Assembly (NCBI GenBank): GCA_951801995.1
Contig: CATOOY010000062.1
Coordinates: 1-5,890 of the forward strand
Origin: an uncultured Erysipelotrichaceae bacterium
GTDB taxonomy: Bacteria; Bacillota_I; Bacilli_A; RF39; UBA660
DNA length: 5,890 nt
Direction of reading: 5' to 3'
How positions within the stretch are numbered: position 1 is the first letter of the stretch; every line of letters starts with the position of its first letter. This document shows, piece after piece, positions 1-5,724 of this stretch. The notes under the pieces are model-generated. The model did no database searches and was not told where the DNA came from. It was given only the letters and a program-made list of their open reading frames with translations. The position numbers were made by a program, and so were the translations under genes.

Positions 1-62
1 GTCTTATTGTAGGTGGAATTGGAAGATTATTTAAAAAAAAGGAGGAAAAAGAAGATGAATAA
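1..62 (+). CDS. C-terminal end of a small protein, possibly DUF948/YtxG-like (partial)
   Basis: The frame beginning at base 3 is open from the window edge to a TAA at 60-62. It encodes a tail reading LIVGGIGRLFKKKEEKEDE: a hydrophobic, glycine-rich stretch followed by a charged Lys/Glu end. Its last 8 bases overlap the start of the YtxH-like gene (ATG at 55), which is typical of a translationally coupled pair. DUF948 (YtxG-like) membrane proteins are often encoded just before YtxH proteins in Bacilli and often end in a charged tail. That identity is therefore inferred from context; the visible 19 residues alone do not prove it. The start and most of the gene lie outside the window. Confidence 0.5.
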   Translation, partial: LIVGGIGRLFKKKEEKEDE

Positions 63-459
63 GAAAAAAGGTTCAGGGAAATTTATTTTAGGAGCACTTG
101 CAGGAATTAGTCTTGGCTTTTTATTCGCACCTAAGAAGGGTTCTGATACAAGAGCTGAGCTTAAAGAGAAGATAGATGAATTGCTTGCTAAAATAAAAGA
201 TGTAGATGCTAGTGAGGTAAAACAAAATATTGAAAATAAGATTGAAGAAATTAAGAAAGAATTAGAAGATTTAGATAAGGAAAAAGCTTATGCTATCGCT
301 AAAAGAAAAGCAAAGGAAATTCAATTGAAAGCTGAAGATCTTGTTGATTATGCTATAGAAAAAGGGACACCTGTTTTAGAAAAAGCAGCTACTAGTGTAA
401 AAGAAAAAGCAATTGTTGTTACAAAAGAAGTATTAAAAAAATTGGAAGAATCTAAATAG
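55..459 (+). CDS. YtxH-family (gas-vesicle/general-stress-like) membrane-anchored protein
   Basis: This 134-aa protein begins MNKKKGSGKF, followed by one hydrophobic segment (about residues 9-25) and the hallmark APKKGSDTR (25-33). The combination of a glycine-rich membrane segment and APKKG is characteristic of the YtxH family. The rest is a long Lys/Glu/Ala-rich region predicted to be helical or coiled coil. The molecular function of the family is poorly defined; some members are stress-induced in Bacillus. I chose ATG 55 because a near-perfect AAAAGGAGG lies 9 bases upstream (ending at 45). The upstream in-frame GTG at 13 has no SD and would add 14 Lys-rich residues lying inside the preceding gene. 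The gene overlaps the preceding one by 8 bases, and a terminator hairpin overlaps its stop codon. Confidence 0.85.
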   Translation: MNKKKGSGKFILGALAGISLGFLFAPKKGSDTRAELKEKIDELLAKIKDVDASEVKQNIENKIEEIKKELEDLDKEKAYAIAKRKAKEIQLKAEDLVDYAIEKGTPVLEKAATSVKEKAIVVTKEVLKKLEESK

Positions 460-471
460 GATTCTTTTTTT
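444..471 (+). terminator. Rho-independent terminator after the YtxH-like gene
   Basis: The stem AGAATC (447-452) pairs with GATTCT (460-465) around a 7-base loop. It can be extended outward by A446-U466 and two G·U pairs, and is followed by seven T (465-471). The loop contains the TAG stop of the YtxH-like gene, so translation and termination are packed together. It separates this operon from the small membrane proteins downstream. Confidence 0.7.
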
Positions 472-545
472 GTAAAGTGATTTCTTTGTAAGATTGAAAA
501 GTCTTTATTTTTATGATAAACTGATAATAGATTTGAGGTGCATGT

Positions 546-848
546 ATGGATTTAGTTATTTTAATTGTCATTTTATTGATTATTGTTTTGGTTTTTAAAC
601 AGTTTAGTAGTTTTATTTATTTTACTGTTATTATCGATTTATTTTTAAAGACTGTGCATTTAATAGGTGCTTATCTTGGTATAGCAGAAATTAACAATTT
701 CTTATCTTTGTATATCCCTAGTTCCATTCCTGCTATTTTTGAGAAATATTCTACTGGTATTTTCTTTACTATTCTAATGTGGGGTTATATTGCTATTTAT
801 GTTATTTTTGAAATATATATTATTAAGACTTTTATGAAGAAAAAATAA
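546..848 (+). CDS. Small integral membrane protein, function unknown
   Basis: This 100-aa protein is almost entirely hydrophobic. A first membrane segment covers about residues 2-17. A second hydrophobic stretch lies around 22-45, and a third around 70-93 (GIFFTILMWGYIAIYVIFEIYI). It ends in a basic KTFMKKK tail, which would favour a cytoplasmic C-terminus. GAGGTG at 535-540 sits 5 bases before the ATG, supporting this start over an out-of-frame ATG at 542. I see no convincing promoter in the 75 bases after the preceding terminator; the best -10 candidate is GATAAT at 523-528, without a good -35. It is followed after 19 bases by another small membrane protein, so the two are probably co-transcribed. 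I do not recognise the family. Confidence 0.8.
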   Translation: MDLVILIVILLIIVLVFKQFSSFIYFTVIIDLFLKTVHLIGAYLGIAEINNFLSLYIPSSIPAIFEKYSTGIFFTILMWGYIAIYVIFEIYIIKTFMKKK

Positions 849-867
849 CAAACTTTAGGTGGTTGTT

Positions 868-1020
868 ATGAAAAAATTCAGAAAAATAATTTTATTAGAT
901 TTTATTTATATTTTAATAAGTATTGTCTTTTTTTGGGAGAAAAGTTTTCCATTAGTGGGGATTGGAATCATTGTTTTAGGAATTGTGCTGTTGAAGTATT
1001 ATAATCAAAAGCCAAATTAG
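868..1020 (+). CDS. 50-aa membrane protein, function unknown
   Basis: This short gene encodes 50 residues: a basic start (MKKFRK), a hydrophobic helix at about 7-23, a short turn containing WEKSFP, a second helix at about 28-43 (LVGIGIIVLGIVLLKYY), and a polar end. This is a two-pass hairpin membrane protein. AGGTGG at 857-862 lies 5 bases before the ATG, a strong ribosome-binding site. It starts 19 bases after the preceding membrane-protein gene and probably shares its mRNA. The TAG stop is directly followed by eight T (1021-1028) without an obvious GC stem. Function is unknown; being small and hydrophobic fits a membrane-complex accessory protein, but that is a guess. Confidence 0.7.
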   Translation: MKKFRKIILLDFIYILISIVFFWEKSFPLVGIGIIVLGIVLLKYYNQKPN

Positions 1021-1029
1021 TTTTTTTTC

Positions 1030-1057
1030 TTTGTAATGAATGAAAAAAAGATATAAT
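1030..1057 (+). promoter_or_regulatory. Promoter of repeat unit 1
   Basis: TTTGTA (1030-1035), a 16-base spacer and a perfect TATAAT (1052-1057) predict a start near 1063-1065. The layout and much of the spacer, including its poly-A run, resemble the promoter of the second copy at 5726-5754. In both copies exactly 13 bases separate the -10 from the shared AGGAA. Confidence 0.65.
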
Positions 1058-1079
1058 AACAGTGAAAAGCAGGAACAAG

Positions 1080-1103
1080 ATGTTAGCAAATAGTAAAATA
1101 TGA
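1080..1103 (+). CDS. Possible 7-codon micro-ORF (MLANSKI)
   Basis: ATG at 1080 is preceded by AGGA (1071-1074) at a 5-base spacing. It encodes M-L-A-N-S-K-I before TGA at 1101-1103. The same SD, spacing and first six codons recur at 5777. The identity extends to third codon positions, so it does not by itself prove selection on the peptide; RNA function or recent duplication would look the same. The frame has only TGA stops (1101, 1125, 1146) until TAG at 1176-1178, where the terminator stem begins. Confidence 0.3.
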   Translation: MLANSKI

Positions 1104-1176
1104 GGGCAAATTAAAAAAACAATGTGAAGTATTACAGGTGTTTCATGAGTTGTTGCAAGTGTAGAGTGGATAGGTT

Positions 1177-1198
1177 AGAAGAGAAATCTTCTTTTTTT
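1177..1198 (+). terminator. Rho-independent terminator of repeat unit 1
   Basis: AGAAGA (1177-1182), a GAAA tetraloop (1183-1186) and TCTTCT (1187-1192) form a perfect 6-bp stem followed by a T run through 1198. The stem has only two G-C pairs, so termination may be partial. It lies upstream of the separate ruvA promoter. Confidence 0.65.
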
Positions 1199-1224
1199 GA
1201 TAAATTTATTTTATTATTTTTTTC

Positions 1225-1253
1225 TTTGCAAACATTCGTTCTTGTGATATAAT
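1225..1253 (+). promoter_or_regulatory. ruvA promoter (extended -10)
   Basis: TTTGCA (1225-1230), a 17-base spacer and TATAAT (1248-1253) preceded by TG-A (1245-1247) make a strong sigma-A type promoter. The predicted start is near 1260, leaving a leader of only about 10 bases before the chosen ruvA ATG at 1270. Confidence 0.75.
1229..1242 (+). promoter_or_regulatory. Candidate LexA (SOS) box in the ruvA promoter spacer
   Basis: The sequence CAAACATTCGTTCT matches the Bacillus-type LexA/DinR consensus CGAACRNRYGTTYC at 11 of 14 positions. It keeps the central AAC...GTT half-sites with the correct 4-base gap. It sits between the -35 and -10, where a bound repressor would block polymerase. ruvAB is an SOS operon in Escherichia coli and Bacillus subtilis, so the position makes biological sense. 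The three mismatches keep this tentative. Confidence 0.5.
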
Positions 1254-1269
1254 AAATATGGTGAATCAT

Positions 1270-1821
1270 ATGTATGAATATTTGTGTGGAAAAATAAGGG
1301 AAATAGAGAGCAATTATATTGTTTTAGAGGTAGGAAATATTGGTTATGCTATCTTTACAGCTAGTCCTTATTCTTTTGAAATGGAAAAAGAATATAAGAT
1401 ATATATATATGAATATGTAAGAGAGGATGAACACTCTTTATATGGATTTAAGTCAAAGGAAGAGAAAGAATTATTTTTAAGACTTACTTCTGTAAAAGGA
1501 CTTGGGTGTAAAATGGCTCTTCCTATGCTTGCTTCTAATGTAGGTAGTATTATGGATGCTATTGAAAGAGAAAATATTTTGTATTTGAAAAAGTTTCCAA
1601 AAATTGGAGATAAGGTTGCTAGACAGATTATATTGGATTTAAAAGGGAAACTTACTACCTCTTCTACTGGTACTTTGGAAGATAGTTTTGAGGAACTTGT
1701 ACTTGCACTTGTTAGTTTAGGATATAAAAAACAAGATGTAAAAAAAATTTTACCTAAGATGGATAAAAATTTAGATATTGAAAATCAGATTAAGGAAGCA
1801 TTAAAGTTGCTACTAAAGTAA
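1270..1821 (+). CDS. ruvA: Holliday junction branch-migration protein RuvA
   Basis: RuvA binds four-way DNA junctions as a tetramer and loads the RuvB motor during recombinational repair. The 183-aa protein has the N-terminal OB-fold (about 1-62) ending in VREDEHSLYGF (50-60), whose Glu52-Asp53 correspond to the acidic pin. Two helix-hairpin-helix motifs follow: SVKGLGCKMAL (74-84) and FPKIGDKVARQI (109-120). After a Ser/Thr linker comes the RuvB-binding domain III (about 137-183, FEELVLALVSLGYKK). It is a little shorter than the roughly 200 residues usual for the family. I chose ATG 1270 over ATG 1258 for three reasons: GGTGA (1260-1264) is an SD 5 bases upstream, MYEYLCGKI aligns with typical RuvA starts, and transcription probably begins near 1260. 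The hairpins deviate slightly from the usual GVGPK and PGIGKK. ruvB follows 15 bases later. Confidence 0.96.
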   Translation: MYEYLCGKIREIESNYIVLEVGNIGYAIFTASPYSFEMEKEYKIYIYEYVREDEHSLYGFKSKEEKELFLRLTSVKGLGCKMALPMLASNVGSIMDAIERENILYLKKFPKIGDKVARQIILDLKGKLTTSSTGTLEDSFEELVLALVSLGYKKQDVKKILPKMDKNLDIENQIKEALKLLLK

Positions 1822-1836
1822 AGGGGATGGGATTGT

Positions 1837-2838
1837 ATGGATGAGCGAATTGTATCAAAGGAAAGGCTAGAAGAAGATGAAGAGTTAAATATACGTCCAG
1901 ATTCATTAGAAGAATATATCGGACAAAGTGAAGTGAAGGAAAATTTGGATGTATTTATGAAAGCTGCTAAAATGCGTGATGAATCTTTAGATCATGTTCT
2001 TTTGTATGGACCACCTGGTCTTGGAAAAACAACACTTGCTTATATTATTGCTAATGAGATGAATGGAAATATTAAAACAGCCAGTGGACCTTCTATTGAA
2101 AAAAGTGGGGATTTAGCTTCTTTACTTTCTACTTTGGAACCTGGTGATATTTTATTTATTGATGAAATCCATCGTATGCCAAGATTTATAGAAGAAATTT
2201 TATATCCTGCTATGGAAGATTTTGCTTTAGATATTATGATAGGGAATGAATCTAGTAAAAGAAATATACGTATTGATCTTCCACCTTTTACTTTAGTGGG
2301 AGCTACTACAAGAGCTGGAGATTTGACATCTCCTTTGCGAGATCGCTTTGGTATTGTATCTAAACTTCAATATTATACAGTAGAAGAACTTACTTCTATT
2401 GTTAAAAGAACTTCCAAGGTATTAGAATGTGTGATAGAAGAAGATGCTGCTATAGAGCTTGCTACTAGAAGTAGAGGAACGCCTAGAATTGCTAATAGAC
2501 TTCTTAAACGAGTTAGAGATTTTGCTCTTGTAATGGGTAACGGTAATATAGATTTAGAAATTACAAAACTTGCTTTAGATAAATTAAAAGTAGATAGATT
2601 GGGATTAGATGATACAGATTATAATTTATTAAAAGCTATTATTGAAAAATTTAATGGTGGTCCTGTTGGGATAGAAGCACTTGCTTCTTCTATTGGTGAA
2701 GAACAAACTACCATAGAAGATGTATATGAACCTTATTTATTACAAACGGGACTTCTTAAAAGAACAAGTAGAGGAAGAATGGCAACTAGAATGGCTTATG
2801 AGCACTTAGGGATTTTTTGTCCTGATAAAATTGATTAA
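1837..2838 (+). CDS. ruvB: Holliday junction branch-migration ATPase RuvB
   Basis: RuvB is the AAA+ hexameric helicase motor that pulls DNA through the RuvA-bound junction. The 333-aa protein is full length with every key motif: Walker A GPPGLGKTT (58-66), Walker B LFIDEIHR (106-113), sensor 1 GATTRAG (155-161), the arginine-finger region TSPLRDRFG (164-172, Arg170), and sensor 2 GTPRIANRLLKR (214-225). The C-terminal winged-helix domain carries EPYLLQTGLLKRTSRGR (298-314). It starts 15 bases after the ruvA stop with a purine-rich AAGGGGATGGGA ahead of the ATG, and is presumably co-transcribed with ruvA from the promoter at 1225-1253. I see no strong terminator after its stop, only an AT-rich run with seven T. 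The identification is secure. Confidence 0.98.
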   Translation: MDERIVSKERLEEDEELNIRPDSLEEYIGQSEVKENLDVFMKAAKMRDESLDHVLLYGPPGLGKTTLAYIIANEMNGNIKTASGPSIEKSGDLASLLSTLEPGDILFIDEIHRMPRFIEEILYPAMEDFALDIMIGNESSKRNIRIDLPPFTLVGATTRAGDLTSPLRDRFGIVSKLQYYTVEELTSIVKRTSKVLECVIEEDAAIELATRSRGTPRIANRLLKRVRDFALVMGNGNIDLEITKLALDKLKVDRLGLDDTDYNLLKAIIEKFNGGPVGIEALASSIGEEQTTIEDVYEPYLLQTGLLKRTSRGRMATRMAYEHLGIFCPDKID

Positions 2839-2853
2839 AAAGTATTTTTTTAT

Positions 2854-2881
2854 TTTCCATTATTGATAAATATGCTATAAT
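2854..2881 (+). promoter_or_regulatory. Promoter of the 264-aa gene-queA-miaA operon
   Basis: TTTCCA (2854-2859), a 16-base spacer and TATAAT (2876-2881) with a perfect extended -10 (TGC at 2873-2875) predict a start near 2888. The -35 is weak but the extended -10 compensates. It probably drives the 264-aa gene, queA and miaA together; read-through from ruvB is also possible. Confidence 0.65.
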
Positions 2882-2904
2882 ATTTTTCTGAAATGTGGTG
2901 ATGT

Positions 2905-3699
2905 ATGGAAAATATAAAGTCAGGGTTTATTAAACCCAATAAAGAAATTATATTTTTAGAATATTATGAATTAGAGGCATGGTGTAAAAGTGAAATTCAA
3001 AAATATATTATGGAAAATGGGAAAAAAATGCAGGATCGTTTGGAACGATTTGAACGATTTTCTGAGGATTATAGTTATTTTAAACCTTATTTAGATTTTG
3101 TTATTTTTGAAATGAAATATATTCAACTAAATCCTTTTTTTATGAAAGATGCATTTGGTTCTTCTGATGGAGAACATTATTTTGTTCAAACCAATTGTGG
3201 GAATCATTATTATGATGTTCTAGGAAATGGTGCCTTTTATTTTAATAAGGCAAGTGATAAAAATTATCATATTCAAAAAGATTCTATTATAGAAAATGGT
3301 ATGATTGATGTGAAAGGAAATACTATTGAACTTTTTTCTAATGGGGATATAGATTTAAATGCTTGGGGACATCCTGGTCTTTCTTGTATGATTTTAAATC
3401 AATATTGTTCTTTTAGTAAGACATTATGTGAAGACTTGCAAGAATATATTATAGAAAATCATTCTAATATATATACTATGTATTTGATGGAAAGGCTTGG
3501 ATTTACACAAGTTACAAAACGTAGGAGTCATAGTTTTATTTGTTTGCACTCCCATCTTTTCACTCCAGAACAGGTTCGTGTGGCATATTTAATAAAAGAA
3601 TATTATGGAAATGATATTATTCCTTTTGGGCAAAAAGAGGATAGTAAACCTAAACAACTTATAAAAGAGATATGGGGAGATGTATATGAAAACAGATGA
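2905..3699 (+). CDS. Conserved-looking hypothetical protein, function unknown
   Basis: This 264-aa soluble protein has no signal peptide or membrane segment. It is rich in aromatic residues (many Tyr/Phe), with Cys at 27, 98, 161, 168, 175 and 213 and several His (209, 215, 217 near Cys213), but no recognisable zinc motif. It opens with MENIKSGFIKPNKEI. It has a Gly/Asn-rich middle (QTNCGNHYYDVLGNGAFYF, 95-113) and ends in a helical region with LMERLGFTQ (194-202) and LFTPEQVRVAYLIKEYYG (218-235). GGTG at 2897-2900 precedes the ATG by 4 bases. Its TGA stop lies 14 bases inside queA, so translation is coupled. I cannot assign a family. Codon use resembles that of its neighbours, so recent transfer is not indicated. 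A link to tRNA modification is suggested only by position. Confidence 0.85.
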   Translation: MENIKSGFIKPNKEIIFLEYYELEAWCKSEIQKYIMENGKKMQDRLERFERFSEDYSYFKPYLDFVIFEMKYIQLNPFFMKDAFGSSDGEHYFVQTNCGNHYYDVLGNGAFYFNKASDKNYHIQKDSIIENGMIDVKGNTIELFSNGDIDLNAWGHPGLSCMILNQYCSFSKTLCEDLQEYIIENHSNIYTMYLMERLGFTQVTKRRSHSFICLHSHLFTPEQVRVAYLIKEYYGNDIIPFGQKEDSKPKQLIKEIWGDVYENR

Positions 3700-4711
3700 T
3701 TTTAATTACTATTTGCCAGAAGATTTAATAGCACAAACACCACTGGAGAAGAGAGATTCTTCTCGTCTTTTAGTACTGGATAGAAAATCGGGAGATGTAG
3801 AACATAAGCATTTTGATGATGTTTTAGACTATCTTCATAAAGATGATGTACTTGTTTTAAATGATACTAAGGTTATTCCAGCTAGACTTTATGGTGTAAA
3901 GGAGAAAACAGGTGCTGTTATTGAAGTGCTTCTTTTAAAGGAAGAATCAAACAATATTTGGCAATGTTTAGTAAGACCTGCAAAAAGAGTACAAGTAGGT
4001 ACTATTATTTGTTTTGGAGATGGAAAGTTAAAAGCAGAATGTGTGGAAATTGGAGAAGAAGGAATACGTATTTTTAAACTTTTGTATGAAGGGATTTTAT
4101 ATGAAATATTGGATCAACTTGGGGAAATGCCTCTTCCTCCTTATATTCATGAAAAATTAAATGATAACGATCGTTATCAAACTGTGTATGCAAAAAATAT
4201 AGGTAGTGCAGCTGCTCCTACAGCTGGTTTACATTTTACAGAAGACCTTTTAAAAAAAATAAAGTCAAAAGGTGTCAAAATAGTGTATATTACTTTACAT
4301 GTTGGACTTGGAACTTTTCGACCTGTATCTGTTTTTGATGTTACAAAACATAAAATGCATAGTGAGTATTATGAGATGGATGAAAAGACAGCTAGTATTT
4401 TAAATAAGGCTAAGAAAGAAGGAAATGCTGTTATTGGAGTAGGGACTACTTCTGTGAGAACATTAGAGACAATTATGACTTTATATGGAACTTTTCGAGC
4501 TTGCTCTGGGTTTACAGATATTTTTATTTATCCTGGTTATACATTTAAAGCTGTTGATCATTTGATTACAAATTTTCATTTGCCCAAATCTACTCTTATA
4601 ATGCTTGTTAGTGCTTTTGCTAATAGGGAGCAAATATTAAATGCTTATGAAATAGCTGTTTTAGAAAGATATCGTTTCTTTTCTTTTGGTGATTCTATGT
4701 TTATTAGATAG
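3686..4711 (+). CDS. queA: S-adenosylmethionine:tRNA ribosyltransferase-isomerase QueA
   Basis: QueA transfers and isomerises the ribosyl part of SAM onto preQ1 at tRNA position 34, making epoxyqueuosine. The 341-aa protein is complete and carries the family signatures: MKTDDFNYYLPEDLIAQ (1-17), DDVLVLNDTKVIPARLYG (53-70), CLVRPAKR (94-101), GEMPLPPYI (146-154), YQTVYAKNIGSAAAPTAGLH (164-183), HVGLGTFRPV (205-214), GVGTTSVRTLET (251-262), ITNFHLPKSTLIMLVSA (294-310) and a final RFFSFGDSM. ATG 3686 is preferred over ATG 3680: GGGGAGA (3674-3680) is then spaced 5 bases, and the protein begins with the canonical MKTDDF. It overlaps the preceding gene by 14 bases. No tgt, which inserts preQ1, is present in the window, so it must lie elsewhere. 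Confidence 0.97.
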   Translation: MKTDDFNYYLPEDLIAQTPLEKRDSSRLLVLDRKSGDVEHKHFDDVLDYLHKDDVLVLNDTKVIPARLYGVKEKTGAVIEVLLLKEESNNIWQCLVRPAKRVQVGTIICFGDGKLKAECVEIGEEGIRIFKLLYEGILYEILDQLGEMPLPPYIHEKLNDNDRYQTVYAKNIGSAAAPTAGLHFTEDLLKKIKSKGVKIVYITLHVGLGTFRPVSVFDVTKHKMHSEYYEMDEKTASILNKAKKEGNAVIGVGTTSVRTLETIMTLYGTFRACSGFTDIFIYPGYTFKAVDHLITNFHLPKSTLIMLVSAFANREQILNAYEIAVLERYRFFSFGDSMFIR

Positions 4712-4724
4712 TGAGAGTGGTATT

Positions 4725-5612
4725 GTGGAAAAAGTATTAGTGATTGTGGGGCCTACTGCTGTTGGGAAAACAAAACTTAGTGTGGAGCTTGCTAAAATAT
4801 ATAATGGAGAAATCATCAATGCTGATAGTACACAGGTTTATAAAGGTATGGATATAGCAACAGCTAAAGTAACGGATGAGAAAAAAGAAAATATACCTCA
4901 TCATTTATTCGATATAAAAAATATAGATGAAAATTATACTGTTTTTGATTTTCAAAGAGATTGTAGAAATAAAATAAAAGAAATATGTGCAAAGGGAAAA
5001 CTACCTATTTTAGTAGGAGGCACTGGACTTTATATAAAAGCTGCCCTTTATGATTATAATTTTGAAGCAGAGAGAAAAACTTCTATTTCTTATTCTGAAT
5101 ATTCTAATGTACAATTGTATGAAAAGTTAAAGTTAGTGGATCCTTGCACTACTATTCATCCTAATAATCGTAAGAGGGTTGAAAGAGCTCTTATGTATTT
5201 TGAAATGAATCAAAAACCTTTTAGTGAAAAAGAAAAAACATCTAAATTACTTTATAATGCTCTTTTTATTGGTCTTACTACTGATAGAAGTAACTTATAT
5301 GAAAGAATTAATTATAGGGTAGATGTAATGATAAAGAATGGTTTATTAGAAGAAGCTTATAAAATTTATAAAAGTGGAATACGTACAAAAGCTGTACTTA
5401 CTCCTATTGGGTATAAAGAATTGTTTTCTTTTTTTGAGAAAGAGAAATCTTTAGAGGAATGTATAGATATATTAAAACAAAGTAGTAGAAGGTATGCTAA
5501 AAGACAATATACATGGTTTTATAATCAAATGAATGTAAAGTGGTTTGATACAGATTATGGTTGTTTTTATAATACAGTAAATGAAGTGGCTCATTATATA
5601 GATAAAATGTAA
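4725..5612 (+). CDS. miaA: tRNA dimethylallyltransferase MiaA
   Basis: MiaA adds a dimethylallyl group to N6 of A37 in tRNAs reading UNN codons. The 295-aa protein shows the P-loop GPTAVGKT (9-16), the active-site stretch NADSTQVYKGMDIATAK (32-48), PHHLFDI (58-64), LPILVGGTGLYI (93-104), HPNNRKRVERALMYFE (145-160), TPIGYKE (226-232) and the C-terminal RRYAKRQYTWF (255-265). I chose GTG 4725, giving MEKVLVIVGPTAVGKT, because a GAGAG/AGTGG SD (4713-4720) sits just upstream and the length matches the family. The frame is open further upstream to a TTG at 4686, but that lies inside queA and has no family match. The start is 13 bases after the queA stop, so it is the same operon. A non-ATG start may lower its translation relative to queA. 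Confidence 0.96.
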   Translation: MEKVLVIVGPTAVGKTKLSVELAKIYNGEIINADSTQVYKGMDIATAKVTDEKKENIPHHLFDIKNIDENYTVFDFQRDCRNKIKEICAKGKLPILVGGTGLYIKAALYDYNFEAERKTSISYSEYSNVQLYEKLKLVDPCTTIHPNNRKRVERALMYFEMNQKPFSEKEKTSKLLYNALFIGLTTDRSNLYERINYRVDVMIKNGLLEEAYKIYKSGIRTKAVLTPIGYKELFSFFEKEKSLEECIDILKQSSRRYAKRQYTWFYNQMNVKWFDTDYGCFYNTVNEVAHYIDKM

Positions 5613-5625
5613 AAACTCAGGTTTT
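5612..5625 (+). terminator. Weak hairpin just after miaA
   Basis: AAAAC (5612-5616), a TCAG loop and GTTTT (5621-5625) form a 5-bp stem abutting the miaA stop. It has one G-C pair and no good T tract behind it (AATTTG). It may protect the mRNA end or act as a leaky terminator; the stronger hairpin at 5688 is the likelier stop. Confidence 0.3.
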
Positions 5626-5687
5626 AATTTGTAAGAAAAAATTTTATATTTGAATTTATTATTTTTTTATAATGGAATATTATTTAT

Positions 5688-5713
5688 GCAATTACTTTGT
5701 AATAGCTTTTTTT
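5688..5713 (+). terminator. Rho-independent terminator of the queA-miaA operon
   Basis: The arm GCAATTAC (5688-5695) pairs with GTAATAGC (5699-5706). Seven pairs form with one A·A mismatch around a TTT loop, followed immediately by seven T (5707-5713). It ends transcription just before the promoter of repeat unit 2. Confidence 0.6.
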
Positions 5714-5724
5714 ATTGGAAAAAA

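Larger units (their letters stand above)
1029..1113 (+). repeat. Repeat unit, copy 1 (promoter, SD, MLANSK start)
   Basis: Bases 1071-1097 match 5768-5794 at 26 of 27 positions; the only change is C1076 against T. A divergent spacer follows (9 bases here, 11 in copy 2), then a shared CAAATTA (1107-1113 against 5806-5812). The similarity continues weakly upstream through the promoter. Both copies are in direct orientation, about 4.7 kb apart, each at the 3' flank of an operon. I do not recognise this as a described family. Confidence 0.75.
1064..1198 (+). ncRNA. Putative stand-alone small RNA / leader-peptide transcript
   Basis: A promoter (1030-1057) and a terminator (1177-1198) bracket about 135 bases. 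The next gene, ruvA, has its own promoter downstream of the terminator, so this looks like an independent short transcript, not a ruvA leader. Internal pairing is modest: ACAA (1118-1121) with TTGT (1150-1153) can close an imperfect hairpin. It contains no long open frame, only the SD-led 7-codon frame at 1080. It could be a regulatory RNA, a micro-protein mRNA or a decayed element. The evidence is the signal layout plus the second copy of its 5' end. Confidence 0.45.

Noticed and set aside
1..54. GTG at 13 as start of the YtxH-like protein
   Set aside because: No SD before it; it would lie within the preceding gene's tail and add a Lys-rich non-family extension. ATG 55 has a near-perfect SD.
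1029..1113. Repeat copies as ends of a transposable element
   Set aside because: Copies are direct, lack terminal inverted repeats and target duplications, and enclose housekeeping genes without a transposase.
1064..1198. T-box or preQ1 riboswitch leader
   Set aside because: No TGGNACCGCG T-box core and no recognisable preQ1 aptamer; the unit ends in a terminator before a separate ruvA promoter. AGAGTGGATAGG at 1164-1175 only vaguely recalls a T-box.
1258..1269. ATG at 1258 as the ruvA start
   Set aside because: Transcription is predicted to begin near 1260, at or after this codon, and the bases GGTGA within it form the SD for ATG 1270.
2824..2852. Terminator after ruvB
   Set aside because: Only A/T pairing around a T run, with no stable stem, so not supported as a terminator.
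3039..3060. Tandem GAACGATTT repeat
   Set aside because: Two adjacent copies lie within the 264-aa gene and simply encode ERF-ERF in a helix; too short and in frame, so likely coding coincidence.
4686..4724. TTG at 4686 as the miaA start
   Set aside because: It lies inside queA, and the added residues do not resemble MiaA; GTG 4725 has an SD and the canonical N-terminus.
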